This document shows, one piece after another, positions 1 through 5,246 of a DNA stretch of 11,531 bases. The DNA is from Kiloniellales bacterium (GTDB taxonomy: Bacteria; Pseudomonadota; Alphaproteobacteria; Kiloniellales; JAKSBE01). The notes beneath the pieces are model-generated. The model was given only the letters and a program-made list of their open reading frames with translations, did not search any database and had not been told where the DNA came from. Within the stretch, counting starts at the first letter, position 1. Every line of letters starts with the position of its first letter. The position numbers and the translations under genes are program-made. The stretch covers positions 1 to 11,531 of the forward strand of contig JASJAL010000250.1 in the NCBI GenBank assembly GCA_030067055.1. The letters run 5' to 3'.

Positions 1-438
1 GCTGGCGCCATCGCCCCGGACCGCCAGGTGGCCGATCGCCCAGAGCGTCACGCCCCAGAGGAAGGGATGCCGAGTGATTCGGACGATGCCCGGGGTCTGG
101 TCCTCGGGCCCGCCGTCGACCACCCGCTCGCCGCCGACCATGGTCGGGTTGGGGGCGGTCAGGCCGGCGACGGCCAAAAAGAGGGCGAAGGGCATGAGGA
201 TCAGCGGCACCCAACGCAGCGCGACCGGCGGCTCCCAGAGGGTGATCACAGGCGCCGCGCCGTAGGCGAAGATCATCCACAAGAGCGCGGCGAAGGCGAT
301 CAGCGAGTAGAGGCCGAGGAAACCCGGCTCGCCGAGCCGCGAGGCCAGCGGCTGGCGCAGCACCTGGCTGGACAGGAGGAAGTGCCCGGCGACGAAGACC
401 AGGGTGGCGGCCAGAAGATCGTCGAGGCCTTGCAACAT
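1..438 (-). CDS. NnrU family integral membrane protein (C-terminus cut off by window edge)
   Basis: The reading frame stays open from the ATG at 438 down to base 1, giving 146 residues with no stop, so the C-terminus lies outside the window. NnrU proteins are usually about 190-200 residues, so roughly 50 are missing. The N-terminus has the family look: a hydrophobic helix with GHFLLSSQVLRQPLASRLGE (about residues 18-37), then FLGLYSLIAFAALLWMIFAY and a further helix near 80-92. A conserved block ITRHPFLWGVTLWAIGHL follows, then GD-AS at the edge. NnrU was named from a denitrification locus, but most members sit away from nitrogen genes and their activity is not established. No denitrification gene is seen here. 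No strong Shine-Dalgarno sequence precedes the ATG. The gene is divergent from the DUF3253 gene across a gap of about 100 bp that should hold both promoters. Confidence 0.85.
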   Translation of the reverse strand, partial: MLQGLDDLLAATLVFVAGHFLLSSQVLRQPLASRLGEPGFLGLYSLIAFAALLWMIFAYGAAPVITLWEPPVALRWVPLILMPFALFLAVAGLTAPNPTMVGGERVVDGGPEDQTPGIVRITRHPFLWGVTLWAIGHLAVRGDGAS

Positions 439-538
439 GCTGCGGGATTATCCCCGGCCGCGCGGCCGGCGTCCAGGGTGTGGCCCAGACACTGCGGCGG
501 GATGGCGCAGATGCCGCCGGCCGTGATATTTAGCGGCC

Positions 539-868
539 ATGACAGAAGCGCCACCGCCTGACGGCCCGAAGCCCGATCCCATCGCCCAGCAGATCTTCGA
601 CCTGCTGGCCGCGCGCGGGCCCGGCAAGTCGATCTGCCCCAGCGAGGCTGCGCGCGCCATGCAGGCGGCGCACGGCAAGGCCAGCGCTCCGTCCGACGCC
701 TGGCGCCGCTACCTTGCCCCGGTCCGCCAGCAAGCGCTGCACTTGGCGCGCCGCGGCGAGCTCCTGATCCTGCGCAAGGGCAACCCGGTCGACCCGCAGA
801 AGCCGGTCAAGGGCGTGATCCGGCTCGCGTTGCCTCGGCCGGGGCCCTCCGACCGACCGGGTTCATGA
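539..868 (+). CDS. DUF3253 domain protein
   Basis: This 109-residue protein matches DUF3253, a small domain with a winged-helix look and no proven function. The visible family signatures are an N-terminal helix (IAQQIFDLLAARGPGKSICP), the CPSEAAR motif at 33-39, WRRYLAPVR at 55-63, then HLARRGELLILRKG and a C-terminal VKGVIRLAL strand. The winged-helix impression (helices, then a two-stranded wing carrying Gly-Glu-Leu and KG) is inferred from sequence only. The domain begins close to residue 13, so the ATG at 539 fits. There is no Shine-Dalgarno sequence in front of it, but a TGATATTTA element ends 7 bp before the ATG, which could be an extended -10 giving a leaderless message. The stop overlaps the start of the GNAT gene (ATGA), so the two are probably translationally coupled. 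Confidence 0.85.
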   Translation: MTEAPPPDGPKPDPIAQQIFDLLAARGPGKSICPSEAARAMQAAHGKASAPSDAWRRYLAPVRQQALHLARRGELLILRKGNPVDPQKPVKGVIRLALPRPGPSDRPGS

Positions 869-1419
869 GGGAATTGCTGACCTCGCGTCTGCGCCTGCGC
901 GGGTTCCGGCAAGATGACCTGGCGGCTCTGGTCGCGATGAACCGGGATCCGGAGGTGATGCGCTACATCCGCGCCGTGGGCAGCGAGGAAGAAGAAACTC
1001 GCAAGGCCGCGGCCCTGATCTCCGACAACCAGGACAAGCCGCTCGGCATCTGGGCGGTCGAAGGCCGCGACGACGGCTGCTTCCACGGCGCCGCGATGCT
1101 GATTTGCCTGCCGGAGGGCGACGATATCGAAGTCGGCTATCGTCTGGTCAAGGCCGCCTGGGGCCGGGGCCTCGCCACCGAGGCGGCCCTTTGCCTGCGC
1201 GACCATGGCTTCGAGGAGCTCGGCCTGGAGGAGATCGTCGCGGTCGCCGACCCCGGCAATACGGCCTCCCACAAGGTTCTGAGGAAGATCGGATTGAGCT
1301 TTCGAGGCCTGCGCCGAGCCTACGGCGTCGACGGTCTGCATTTCTTCGGCCTGACGCGCGGTGACTGGCAGGGCCTCCGCGGTGCGGGTCACATCTCCGG
1401 AACGGGGACGCCGGCCTGA
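865..1419 (+). CDS. GNAT family N-acetyltransferase (RimJ/RimL-type, Acetyltransf_3)
   Basis: This 184-residue protein has the layout of RimJ/RimL-type GNAT enzymes, which transfer an acetyl group from acetyl-CoA to an amino group of a protein, peptide or small molecule. It opens with [15 protein letters not shown], the usual first strand (residues 4-18). The acetyl-CoA pyrophosphate-binding motif A is WGRGLATEA at 99-107, following the [12 protein letters not shown] strand. The later [17 protein letters not shown] segment (132-148) is the typical motif B helix and strand. The substrate cannot be told from sequence. Its ATG overlaps the DUF3253 stop codon, so it is the second gene of that unit. 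Its last 31 bp overlap the end of the convergent folD gene, and the C-terminal 15 or so residues, encoded in that zone, look like non-domain tail. Confidence 0.88.
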   Translation: MRELLTSRLRLRGFRQDDLAALVAMNRDPEVMRYIRAVGSEEEETRKAAALISDNQDKPLGIWAVEGRDDGCFHGAAMLICLPEGDDIEVGYRLVKAAWGRGLATEAALCLRDHGFEELGLEEIVAVADPGNTASHKVLRKIGLSFRGLRRAYGVDGLHFFGLTRGDWQGLRGAGHISGTGTPA

Positions 1420-2288
1420 CGGCAGGCCGCGGTCACGCTGTTGCGCAGCAGGCAGGCGATGGTCATGGGACCGACCCCGCCCGGCACCGGGGTGATCGCG
1501 CCGGCCACGGCCGCCGCGGCCTCGAAGGCGACGTCGCCGACCAGGCGGGTGCCGCCGTCCGGCTTGTCGACCCGGTTGATGCCGACGTCGATGACGGTCG
1601 CGCCCGGATTGACCCAGTCGCCCTCGACCATCTCGGGCCGGCCGACGGCGGCAACCAGAATGTCGGCGCCGCGGCAGACCGCCGGCAGGTCCCGGGTCCG
1701 CGAATGTGCGATGGTCACGGTGCAGTTGTCCTGCAGCAGCAGCTGCGCCATGGGCTTGCCGACGATGTTGGAGCGCCCGACCACCACCGCGTGAAGGCCG
1801 GTGAGGTCGCCCAGGGCGTCGCGCAGCAGCATCTGGCAGCCGAGCGGCGTGCAGGGCACCAGTGGCGCCCGATTGCCGCTGCCCCCGGTTGCCAGCCGAC
1901 CGGCGTTGATGACATGGAAGCCGTCGACGTCCTTGGCGGGATCGATCGCATCCAGAACCGCCTCGGAGTCGATCTGCGGCGGCAGGGGCAGTTGGACCAG
2001 GATTCCGTGGACCTTGGGATCGGCGTTGAGCCGCGCGATCAGGTCCAGCAGCTCGGCCTGCTCCGTGCTCGCCGGCAGCACCTCTTTGAAGGAGGCCATG
2101 CCGGCCTCGACGGTCTGCCGGGCTTTGTTGCGGACGTAGACCGCGCTGGCCGGATCCTCGCCGACCAGCACCACCGCCAGTCCCGGCACCAGGCCGTGGT
2201 CGGCCGTCACTTGACCGACCGCGGTGCCGATCCGCCCGCGCAGGGCTGCGGCAAAGGCCTTGCCGTCGATGATCTTCGCTGCTGCCAC
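1389..2288 (-). CDS. folD: Bifunctional methylenetetrahydrofolate dehydrogenase / methenyltetrahydrofolate cyclohydrolase FolD
   Basis: FolD catalyses two steps of cytosolic one-carbon metabolism: NADP-dependent oxidation of 5,10-methylene-THF to 5,10-methenyl-THF, then hydrolysis to 10-formyl-THF, which feeds purine and formyl-methionine synthesis. The 299 residues match the usual length. The Y51-x3-K55 catalytic pair (AVYVRNKAR), Q99 in [11 protein letters not shown], the KDVDGFH loop with D122, the nucleotide-binding [10 protein letters not shown] (171-180) and the C-terminal PGGVGPMT (269-276) are all present, so the enzyme should be active. Translation starts at a GTG at 2288 with AGGAGAG at 2296-2302 upstream. 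It is the last gene of a yggT-DUF167-folD cluster (39 bp after DUF167), an arrangement I recall from other alphaproteobacteria. The 3' end overlaps the convergent GNAT gene by 31 bp. Confidence 0.98.
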   Translation of the reverse strand: MAAAKIIDGKAFAAALRGRIGTAVGQVTADHGLVPGLAVVLVGEDPASAVYVRNKARQTVEAGMASFKEVLPASTEQAELLDLIARLNADPKVHGILVQLPLPPQIDSEAVLDAIDPAKDVDGFHVINAGRLATGGSGNRAPLVPCTPLGCQMLLRDALGDLTGLHAVVVGRSNIVGKPMAQLLLQDNCTVTIAHSRTRDLPAVCRGADILVAAVGRPEMVEGDWVNPGATVIDVGINRVDKPDGGTRLVGDVAFEAAAAVAGAITPVPGGVGPMTIACLLRNSVTAACRQAGVPVPEM

Positions 2289-2327
2289 CTCTTGTCTCTC
2301 CTGCGCTGTTATCGTTTGACAGCGAGC

Positions 2328-2666
2328 TCAAGCGCCGTCCCGGGTCGTCAGCCAGGCCTCGAGCCGGGCCAAGACTAGTTCAGGATCGCCGCGGACGAGA
2401 ATCGATTTGCGCCGCTCCTTTGCGCCGGACGCGACTTCCAGGCCGCTTTTCGGCAGCTTCCAGGCCTTGGCCAGCAGGGCGAGCAGCCGGGCATTGGCCT
2501 TGCCGCCTTCAGGTGGCGCGGAGACCCAGGCCTTGATCAAGACCGCACCGTCGGCCAGCTCGACCGGACCGCCGAGAGCTTCGCGCCGGGCCCCGGGCTG
2601 GAGCTGAACGGCGACCCGCACACCCTCGGTCACCGGCCTGAAAGGCGAGGCAGCGGCCGGCTCCAA
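2328..2666 (-). CDS. yggU: DUF167 (YggU) family protein
   Basis: This protein of about 112 residues belongs to the DUF167/YggU family, a small alpha/beta fold found across bacteria and eukaryotes whose role is unknown. Family marks are VRVAVQLQPGARRE (16-29), the strongly conserved APPEGGKANARLLALLAKAW (50-69) and the SGAKERRKSILV strand-loop (80-91). The start is uncertain. The longest frame begins at a TTG (2664-2666), 4 bp after the yggT stop. In-frame GTG codons 12 and 16 would give shorter proteins that still keep the domain. None of them has a convincing Shine-Dalgarno sequence, and translation is probably coupled to yggT. It sits between yggT and folD on the same strand. Confidence 0.85.
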   Translation of the reverse strand: MEPAAASPFRPVTEGVRVAVQLQPGARREALGGPVELADGAVLIKAWVSAPPEGGKANARLLALLAKAWKLPKSGLEVASGAKERRKSILVRGDPELVLARLEAWLTTRDGA

Positions 2667-2670
2667 GGCC

Positions 2671-2985
2671 CTAGAGGCCGGCGCCTGCCGAGAGCATCGA
2701 AATGCGAAGGTTGACGATGACCATCTCCAGGAACCAGAGGCCGAGGATCAGGATGATGGGCGAGATGTCGATACCGCCCAGATTGGGCAGGAAGCGCCGG
2801 ATCGGCCCCAGCGCCGGCTCGGTCAGGCGGTTGGTCAGGTCCTGGACCAGGAAGACGAAGCGGTTGTAGCTGTTGACCACCTGGAAATTGATCAGCCAGC
2901 TGAGGATCACTCCGATGATGATCACCCAGATGTAGGCCCTGATCAGCCACAGCACGATGATCAGCAGGGGATCGACAATAATCAT
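2671..2985 (-). CDS. yggT: YggT family integral membrane protein
   Basis: YggT proteins are short inner-membrane proteins, some of them linked to cell division or osmotic tolerance; the molecular activity is not settled. The 104 residues hold two hydrophobic segments (about 5-33 and 74-95) around a cytoplasmic or periplasmic loop with the family hallmark LTEPALGPIRRFLPNLGGID (54-73). I place the start at the ATG at 2985 because AGGA lies about 7 bases upstream and MIIVDPLLIIV is the usual N-terminus. A longer in-frame start at 3051 would add 22 proline-rich residues not expected in the family. It is the first gene of the yggT-DUF167-folD cluster. No convincing promoter was found upstream on the minus strand; the non-coding stretch up to 3161 also carries the tRNA promoter on the other strand. 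Confidence 0.93.
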   Translation of the reverse strand: MIIVDPLLIIVLWLIRAYIWVIIIGVILSWLINFQVVNSYNRFVFLVQDLTNRLTEPALGPIRRFLPNLGGIDISPIILILGLWFLEMVIVNLRISMLSAGAGL

Positions 2986-3077
2986 GGCGCTTCCTGAAGG
3001 TTTCGGCGGGCGGGCTTCCAGTGAAATACGTGGCCAGGGGCCCGGGATCAAGGCCCTTGAGCGGCCTGCAGGCGCGC

Positions 3078-3106
3078 TTGACAGCGGCCCCGGGCCTTCT
3101 CATTAT
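3078..3106 (+). promoter_or_regulatory. Sigma-70 type promoter of the tRNA-Ala gene
   Basis: A perfect -35 box TTGACA (3078-3083) is followed by a 17-bp spacer and a -10 box CATTAT (3101-3106). This is the best match to a housekeeping promoter in the window and it points at the tRNA gene, whose mature 5' end is 56 bp beyond the -10. Transcription would start near 3113 and give a leader of roughly 49 nt for RNase P removal. Confidence 0.8.
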
Positions 3107-3161
3107 CCGCGCGCATCGCCGCGTCCGAGACCATTGGGCGCGCAGGGTCCGAGACCCGCGT

Positions 3162-3237
<76 letters not shown>

Positions 3238-3331
3238 ATCACCTCCCGAAAATCCCGCAATCAAGACGGCGGCCTTTATGGGCCAGGTTCCGGGAATCGC
3301 GCGGTCGAGCCTTGGACCGTCCTGCTAAGAA

Positions 3332-3389
3332 TCTCGAAAAAATTGAGAAATCAATAGCTTTTGAGGCGACTTTCTCGGAAAAACCGAGA
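3332..3389 (+). repeat. Tandem pair of 17-nt hairpins with identical AAAAA loops
   Basis: TCTCGAAAAAATTGAGA (3332-3348) and TCTCGGAAAAACCGAGA (3373-3389) share the outer TCTC and GAGA, and each folds into a 6-bp stem with an AAAAA loop. The inner two pairs differ (GA/UU against GG/CC), and the first copy needs a G-U pair, so pairing is kept while sequence changes. The centres are 41 bp apart, about four helical turns. The function is unknown: a structured RNA element or paired operator half-sites are both possible. Confidence 0.55.
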
Positions 3390-3500
3390 CAGCATACCTA
3401 AAGCGCACACGTCCTTGTCACGCCGCGCTCACGGGCTTCCCGCTAGAGTAGCAACCGTCAACCCGTGCAAAGGAAGAGCCTTTAAGAGCGCTATCCTGCT

Positions 3501-3540
3501 GAAGGCCCCGCCACCCCCCGATCGAGGCGGGGCCTTCTCT
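3501..3540 (+). terminator. Intrinsic terminator, plus strand
   Basis: GAAGGCCCCGCC (3501-3512) pairs perfectly with GGCGGGGCCTTC (3526-3537) around a 13-nt C-rich loop, and a pyrimidine tail TCTTTCTCTC follows. There is no U-rich tail on the other strand, so it should act on plus-strand transcripts, either that of tRNA-Ala or an unannotated small RNA ending here. It lies 72 bp before the lipoprotein start, so that gene needs its own promoter in 3541-3611. Confidence 0.75.
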
Positions 3541-3611
3541 TTCTCTCGCCGGCGAGCAACGAAATCTACTGGCGCAGTTTCGCGGGTTCCGTAAAATCTC
3601 AAGGTGACAAC

Positions 3612-4481
3612 GTGGCCAGGAACCGGAGGACGGGAGCCGTGCTGCGTCGAGAAGAAATGATTCCCAGTGCCTTGCTGGCGGCGATGCTCTTGACAGCGAC
3701 AGCGATGTCCGGCTGTTCATCTTCCTCGAGCGGGTCTCCCACGACTTCACCGCCCTCGAGTGAATCCTCCTCGAGCAGTTCCTCTTCCAGCAGTTCCTCC
3801 TCGAGCGAATCTTCCTCGTCGGGCTCCTCTTCGGGCGAGTCGTCCTCGGAGGAGTCCTCCGCGGCAGGGTCTTCCTCGAGCGAGACTTCGGCGGGCGAAG
3901 CCACCTCGGCGGGGTCTTCCTCGGGTGAGACTTCGGCAGGTGAAGCCTCCTCGGTGGGCAAAGCCCCCTCGGCGGGCGAAGCCTCCTCGGGAGAAACTCC
4001 CTCGGCCGGGTCTGAGTCGAGCGAATCCGCAGCAGGGGGAGCGCCTTCTAGCGGGTCTTCCTCGGGGGGGTCGTCGAGCGAGCTCGGCTCTGCCTTCAGC
4101 GAGGTCGAGATCAATAGGCTCGGCAACTTCGGGCAGACCGAGAAGGCGTCTCAGAACAACGCGATCCGCAATGCCGTCAAGCATGCCCAGTACCACGAGG
4201 CCTCCGGCCTGGCGGTCGAGAGAATCACCATCATGGGAAACGAGCCGGCCGGCTCCTCTTTCTCCCAGGGTCAGTCCGGCCAGGGCGCCCGACCGACCTC
4301 CTATCGGGTGTGGGTCAAGGTCGTCGGGTGCGATCGTGACATCATGTACACGGCGACCGCGGATGGCCGCCTGGTCTCCTACACCGACGACGGCGAATGC
4401 CTGTCGGGCTCCAGAGGCCGGGGCGGCGGCGATGCCACCGGGGAAGCCGCGCCCAGGGGCGGCGGCGGACAGAGCTTCTAG
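3612..4481 (+). CDS. Serine-rich putative lipoprotein with an unrecognised C-terminal domain
   Basis: I do not recognise this 289-residue protein as a named family. The N-terminus is an export signal: arginine-rich MARNRRTGAVLRR, a hydrophobic stretch SALLAAMLLTATA, then AMSGC, a good lipobox with C35 as the lipidated residue. Residues 36-158 are low complexity and dominated by Ser, Gly, Glu and Ala, including 14 consecutive serines (52-65) and a 15-residue tandem repeat (86-115). Residues 160-264 form a small folded-looking domain with mixed helix (NNAIRNAVKHAQYHEASG) and strands (TSYRVWVKVVGC, IMYTATADGRLVSYTDDGEC); C240 and C263 could form a disulfide. The tail is Gly- and Arg-rich. The GTG at 3612 is preferred because AAGGTGA precedes it and it supplies the positive n-region. 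The ATG at 3657 would remove all those charges. It is probably anchored in the envelope, with the Ser-rich part as a flexible spacer. Confidence 0.72.
   Translation: MARNRRTGAVLRREEMIPSALLAAMLLTATAMSGCSSSSSGSPTTSPPSSESSSSSSSSSSSSSSESSSSGSSSGESSSEESSAAGSSSSETSAGEATSAGSSSGETSAGEASSVGKAPSAGEASSGETPSAGSESSESAAGGAPSSGSSSGGSSSELGSAFSEVEINRLGNFGQTEKASQNNAIRNAVKHAQYHEASGLAVERITIMGNEPAGSSFSQGQSGQGARPTSYRVWVKVVGCDRDIMYTATADGRLVSYTDDGECLSGSRGRGGGDATGEAAPRGGGGQSF
3867..3956 (+). repeat. 45-bp tandem duplication inside the serine-rich coding region
   Basis: Bases 3867-3911 and 3912-3956 match at 39 of 45 positions and keep the reading frame, encoding GSSSSETSAGEATSA and GSSSGETSAGEASSV. Four of the six differences do not change the residue. 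A more decayed third unit with SAGEASSGETPSAG follows. The linker seems to have grown by in-frame duplication. Confidence 0.7.
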
Positions 4482-4540
4482 GGCGTTATCCGATCAGATG
4501 GAATCGCTTCGCGATCCATCTGGCCGGATGTAACGCCCTA
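4479..4540. repeat. Palindromic intergenic repeat, family A, copy 1
   Basis: This 62-bp element folds almost from end to end. TAGGGCGTTA pairs with TAACGCCCTA, then ATCCG with CGGAT, CAGATGG with CCATCTG, and ATCGC with GCGAT around a TTC loop. Its first three bases are the stop codon of the serine-rich lipoprotein. The core shares CCGATCAGA, CTTCGCG and TCTGGCCGG with the inverted copy at 4553-4604. It could also act as a transcription-end or mRNA-stabilising structure for the lipoprotein gene, although it has no U tail. Confidence 0.75.
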
Positions 4541-4552
4541 ACTTCTGAGTGT

Positions 4553-4604
4553 TAGCGCACCACTCCCGGCCAGACGCGAAGGCGTCTGATCGGGAAGTGC
4601 GCTA
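4553..4604. repeat. Palindromic intergenic repeat, family A, copy 2 (inverted relative to copy 1)
   Basis: The element has TAGCGCAC and GTGCGCTA ends and inner CCCG/CGGG and CAGACGC/GCGTCTG stems around a short GAAG loop. Read on the minus strand it contains CCGATCAGA, CTTCGCG and TCTGGCCGG in the same order as copy 1, while the variable segments between them differ in length and sequence but still pair. It starts 12 bp after copy 1. Confidence 0.7.
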
Positions 4605-4661
4605 TAGCAGCCTGCGCTCCTCGTCGGGCGGAAAAGCCGGCGACCTCAGGTTTTCGAGGGC

Positions 4662-4712
4662 TGAATCAAGATCGGCCCAGATCGTATAGATCTGAGCCGT
4701 TTGCCTTGATTA
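4662..4712. repeat. Palindromic intergenic repeat, family B, copy 1
   Basis: This 51-bp palindrome has outer arms AATCAAG/CTTGATT and an inner 11-bp stem, which on the minus strand reads CGGCTCAGATC then TATAC then GATCTGGGCCG with one wobble pair. Read on the minus strand it matches the 51-bp element at 10713-10763 at 34 of 51 positions without gaps. Many of the differences fall in the loops or are matched in both arms. Confidence 0.7.
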
Positions 4713-4732
4713 GGTCTTTGAAATCGAAGGCC

Positions 4733-4757
4733 GCTTCTCAGCCCCGGGCTGAGAAGC
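4733..4757 (-). terminator. Hairpin at the end of the response regulator gene, probable terminator
   Basis: GCTTCTCAGCCC (4733-4744) and GGGCTGAGAAGC (4746-4757) are perfect inverted repeats around a single C, giving a very stable hairpin. It begins 9 bp beyond the stop codon of the minus-strand response regulator. The downstream side on the minus strand is only moderately U-rich (GGCCTTCGATTTC), so it is a terminator-like structure rather than a textbook intrinsic terminator. Confidence 0.55.
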
Positions 4758-4766
4758 TGGCGGGTT

Positions 4767-5246
4767 TCAGGCTTCGCCCTGGGGCTCGGCCCCGACCAGC
4801 TGGCTGATCGTCTCCAGGAAGTAGTCGGTGTGGAAGGGCTTGGCGATATAGGCATCGCAGCCACTTTCCATAATCCGCCGCTGGTCCTCGCGCATCGCGA
4901 AGGCGGTCACGGCGACGATCGGCGTATCTCTGAGGGCTTCGACCTCGCGGATCCACTTGGTCGCTTCCAAGCCGGAGCTGTCGCTCAGCTGGATATCCAT
5001 CAGGATCAGGTCCGGATGGAGCTCGTTCGCCAAACGATAGGCGTCCACGGCATCGGCGGCACGCAGCACGCTGTAGCCATGGAAATCGAGCAGCTCTTGG
5101 ATCAGCAGGGAGGTGAAGTCGTCATCCTCGACCACGAGGATGCGCTTTTTCTCAGCGGTCGTGCTGTTCTCTTTCGGCGGTGCTGTGGACGGGGTCGAGT
5201 AGTTGGACCCGTCAAAGGGGTCTCTTTGGTTGGTCAGGGTTCCCAC
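4767..5246 (-). CDS. Single-domain response regulator (DivK-like receiver)
   Basis: This 159-residue protein is one receiver domain with no output domain. In the numbering from the chosen start, the acidic pocket is E40-D41-D42 (VEDDD), the phospho-acceptor is D84 in LILMDIQLSDSSGLEATKW, the switch threonine is T114 (VAVTAFAM) and the conserved lysine is K136 (AYIAKPF). All key residues are present, so it should be phosphorylated by a histidine kinase or phosphotransfer protein encoded elsewhere. MDIQL-SGLEATKW, VAVTAFAM and GCDAYIAKP are close to those of DivK, the essential alphaproteobacterial cell-cycle regulator. A flexible tail of about 32 residues precedes the domain, which DivK itself lacks. 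Start choice: GTG at 5246 has AAGGAG (5252-5257) at ideal spacing, whereas that same sequence overlaps the GTG at 5252. It is isolated from any kinase or pleD-like gene in the window. Confidence 0.9.
   Translation of the reverse strand: MGTLTNQRDPFDGSNYSTPSTAPPKENSTTAEKKRILVVEDDDFTSLLIQELLDFHGYSVLRAADAVDAYRLANELHPDLILMDIQLSDSSGLEATKWIREVEALRDTPIVAVTAFAMREDQRRIMESGCDAYIAKPFHTDYFLETISQLVGAEPQGEA

Larger units (their letters stand above)
3238..3611. other. Non-coding stretch between tRNA-Ala and the serine-rich lipoprotein gene
   Basis: No open frame here resembles a protein and none has a ribosome site. The stretch is richer in A and T than its surroundings around 3325-3400. It contains two matching hairpins at 3332-3348 and 3373-3389 and a strong intrinsic terminator at 3501-3540, both listed separately. 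A small AAAGG/CCTTT inverted repeat lies around 3470-3484. A TTGTCA (3415-3420) and a TAGAGT (3444-3449) resemble promoter boxes but are 23 bp apart, which is too far. The presence of a terminator with no gene before it means either that the tRNA transcript is long or that a small RNA is made here. Confidence 0.6.

Noticed and set aside
709..2331. A 540-codon open frame on the minus strand
   Set aside because: It covers folD and the opposite side of the GNAT and DUF3253 genes in another frame, with Arg/Gly/Pro-rich composition typical of high-GC shadow frames; the real genes have clear family motifs.
3599..4126. Acidic 175-codon open frame antisense to the serine-rich lipoprotein
   Set aside because: It is the mirror of the repetitive TCC/TCG serine codons, read as Glu/Asp. 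It has no ribosome site and no domain, and the lipoprotein frame has a signal peptide.
3760..4533. Arg/Pro-rich plus-strand open frame overlapping the lipoprotein
   Set aside because: It is a shadow frame generated by the same repetitive sequence; no start signal or domain.
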